Shown: positions 4,536 to 5,098 of the stretch, in pieces | Layout of the letters: every line of letters starts with the position of its first letter | Position numbering within the stretch: position 1 is the stretch's first letter | Source of the DNA: Pseudomonadota bacterium | Lineage (GTDB): Bacteria; Pseudomonadota; Gammaproteobacteria; Burkholderiales; SG8-39 | NCBI GenBank assembly: GCA_021825225.1 | Contig: JAKAIH010000240.1 | Coordinates: 1-5,098 of the forward strand | Direction: 5' to 3' | DNA length: 5,098 nucleotides | Program-made: the position numbers and the translations under genes | Notes under the pieces: generated by a model | What the model saw: only the letters and a program-made list of their open reading frames with translations | What the model was told of the DNA's origin: nothing | Database searches by the model: none

Positions 4536-5098
4536 TCAGGCGGGCGCCGCGGCGGGAAAGTTCACGGTAAAGGTGTTGCCCACGCCGTCGGTGTCGTCCT
4601 CCAGCGAGATCTCCGCCCCGTGCAGGACGGCGATCTCGCGCACGATGGCGAGCCCGAGCCCGCTGCCGTCGACCTGGTTGCCGAGCAGGCGGTGGAAGCG
4701 TTCGAACACGCGCTGGCGCTCCTCGACCGGAATGCTGGGGCCGTCGTCGCTGATCGAGACCCTGGGGCCGGGTTCCTGCGCCACGCGCACCGTCACCCGG
4801 CCGCCGGCGCGGCTGTAGCGCACGGCGTTGTCCAGAAGATTGTTGATCAGCTCGGTGAGGCGCACGGCATCGCCGCCGATCATCACGTGCTTCCCGGCGT
4901 CCTCGAAACCGAGGTCGATGTTCTTGCGATAGGCCTCCGGCACCCAGTCCATGGTCACCTCGAAGGCAAGCCTGTTGAGATCGAGCGGCGCAAGCTCGAG
5001 TTTCCTCACCGTACTGGGTTCGTTGCGCGCGAGCGACAGCAGCTGCGACACCAGATGCGACATGCGCTGCACCGCGGTGTAGAGATGCGCAGATCGGA
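4536..5098 (-). CDS. Sensor histidine kinase, C-terminal part (partial, runs off right edge)
   Basis: The reading frame is open to the window edge and begins mid-domain with RSAHLYTAVQRMSHLVSQLLSLARNE, the second helix of the HisKA dimerisation domain of TctE/QseC-like kinases. The phosphoacceptor His must lie just outside. A complete HATPase_c domain follows: N-box LTELINNLLDNAVRYS (N82, codon 4827-4829), G1 box SISDDGPSIP, F-box QRVFERFHRLL, and G2 box DGSGLGLAIVREIAVLHG, ending TFTVNFPAAAPA. The G1 box normally reads D-x-G-x-G; here the second Gly is Ser (codon 4734-4736), a mild deviation. The protein phosphorylates a partner response regulator, expected upstream of it beyond the right edge. 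A GTG at 5070-5072 is internal and should not be taken as the start. The kinase lies 155 bp upstream of terC on the same strand. Confidence 0.9.
   Translation of the reverse strand, partial: RSAHLYTAVQRMSHLVSQLLSLARNEPSTVRKLELAPLDLNRLAFEVTMDWVPEAYRKNIDLGFEDAGKHVMIGGDAVRLTELINNLLDNAVRYSRAGGRVTVRVAQEPGPRVSISDDGPSIPVEERQRVFERFHRLLGNQVDGSGLGLAIVREIAVLHGAEISLEDDTDGVGNTFTVNFPAAAPA

Overview
The window looks like chromosomal DNA from a GC-rich proteobacterium, most likely a betaproteobacterium of the Burkholderiales/Alcaligenaceae type. That placement is an inference from three things: the high GC at third codon positions, the Burkholderiales flavour of the stress protein, and the LivK-like binding protein and TctE/QseC-like kinase found here. 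No rRNA, tRNA, insertion sequence, CRISPR array or prophage gene is visible. Eight protein genes fill the window, and no gap between genes exceeds about 240 bases.

Layout. At the left edge, on the minus strand, is the 5' end of a periplasmic solute-binding protein gene of the branched-chain amino acid ABC type (1-199). It is preceded by a small gene for an unrecognised 75-residue single-span membrane protein (277-504). A 239-bp gap follows and carries a good sigma70-type promoter firing rightward (679-707). This promoter should drive two overlapping plus-strand genes (744-1322 and 1322-1849), which together form a split, two-subunit chromate (CHR) family transporter. They converge with a minus-strand class III Old Yellow Enzyme of XenA/YqjM type (1874-3034), and a GC-rich hairpin spans the junction. 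The OYE has two unusual active-site positions, and its leader could fold so that the ribosome binding site is paired.

The right part is a minus-strand block: a histidine kinase C-terminal half (4536-5098, running off the edge), then a TerC/YjbE-family membrane protein (3649-4380), then a divergent universal stress protein (3192-3638). The last two are tightly spaced and should be co-transcribed. The 155 bp between the kinase and terC hold the most striking non-coding signal in the window: three tandem 22-bp direct repeats, each made of two half-sites 11 bp apart (4439-4504). This layout is typical of binding sites for OmpR/PhoB-family response regulators. The cognate regulator gene is expected just outside the right edge, so the simplest reading is a two-component system that controls the adjacent terC-usp operon in response to metal or envelope stress.

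Overall the neighbourhood has a metal/oxyanion and redox stress theme: a chromate transporter, an ene-reductase, a TerC-type metal exporter, a stress protein and a sensor kinase. Physical proximity alone does not prove they act together.
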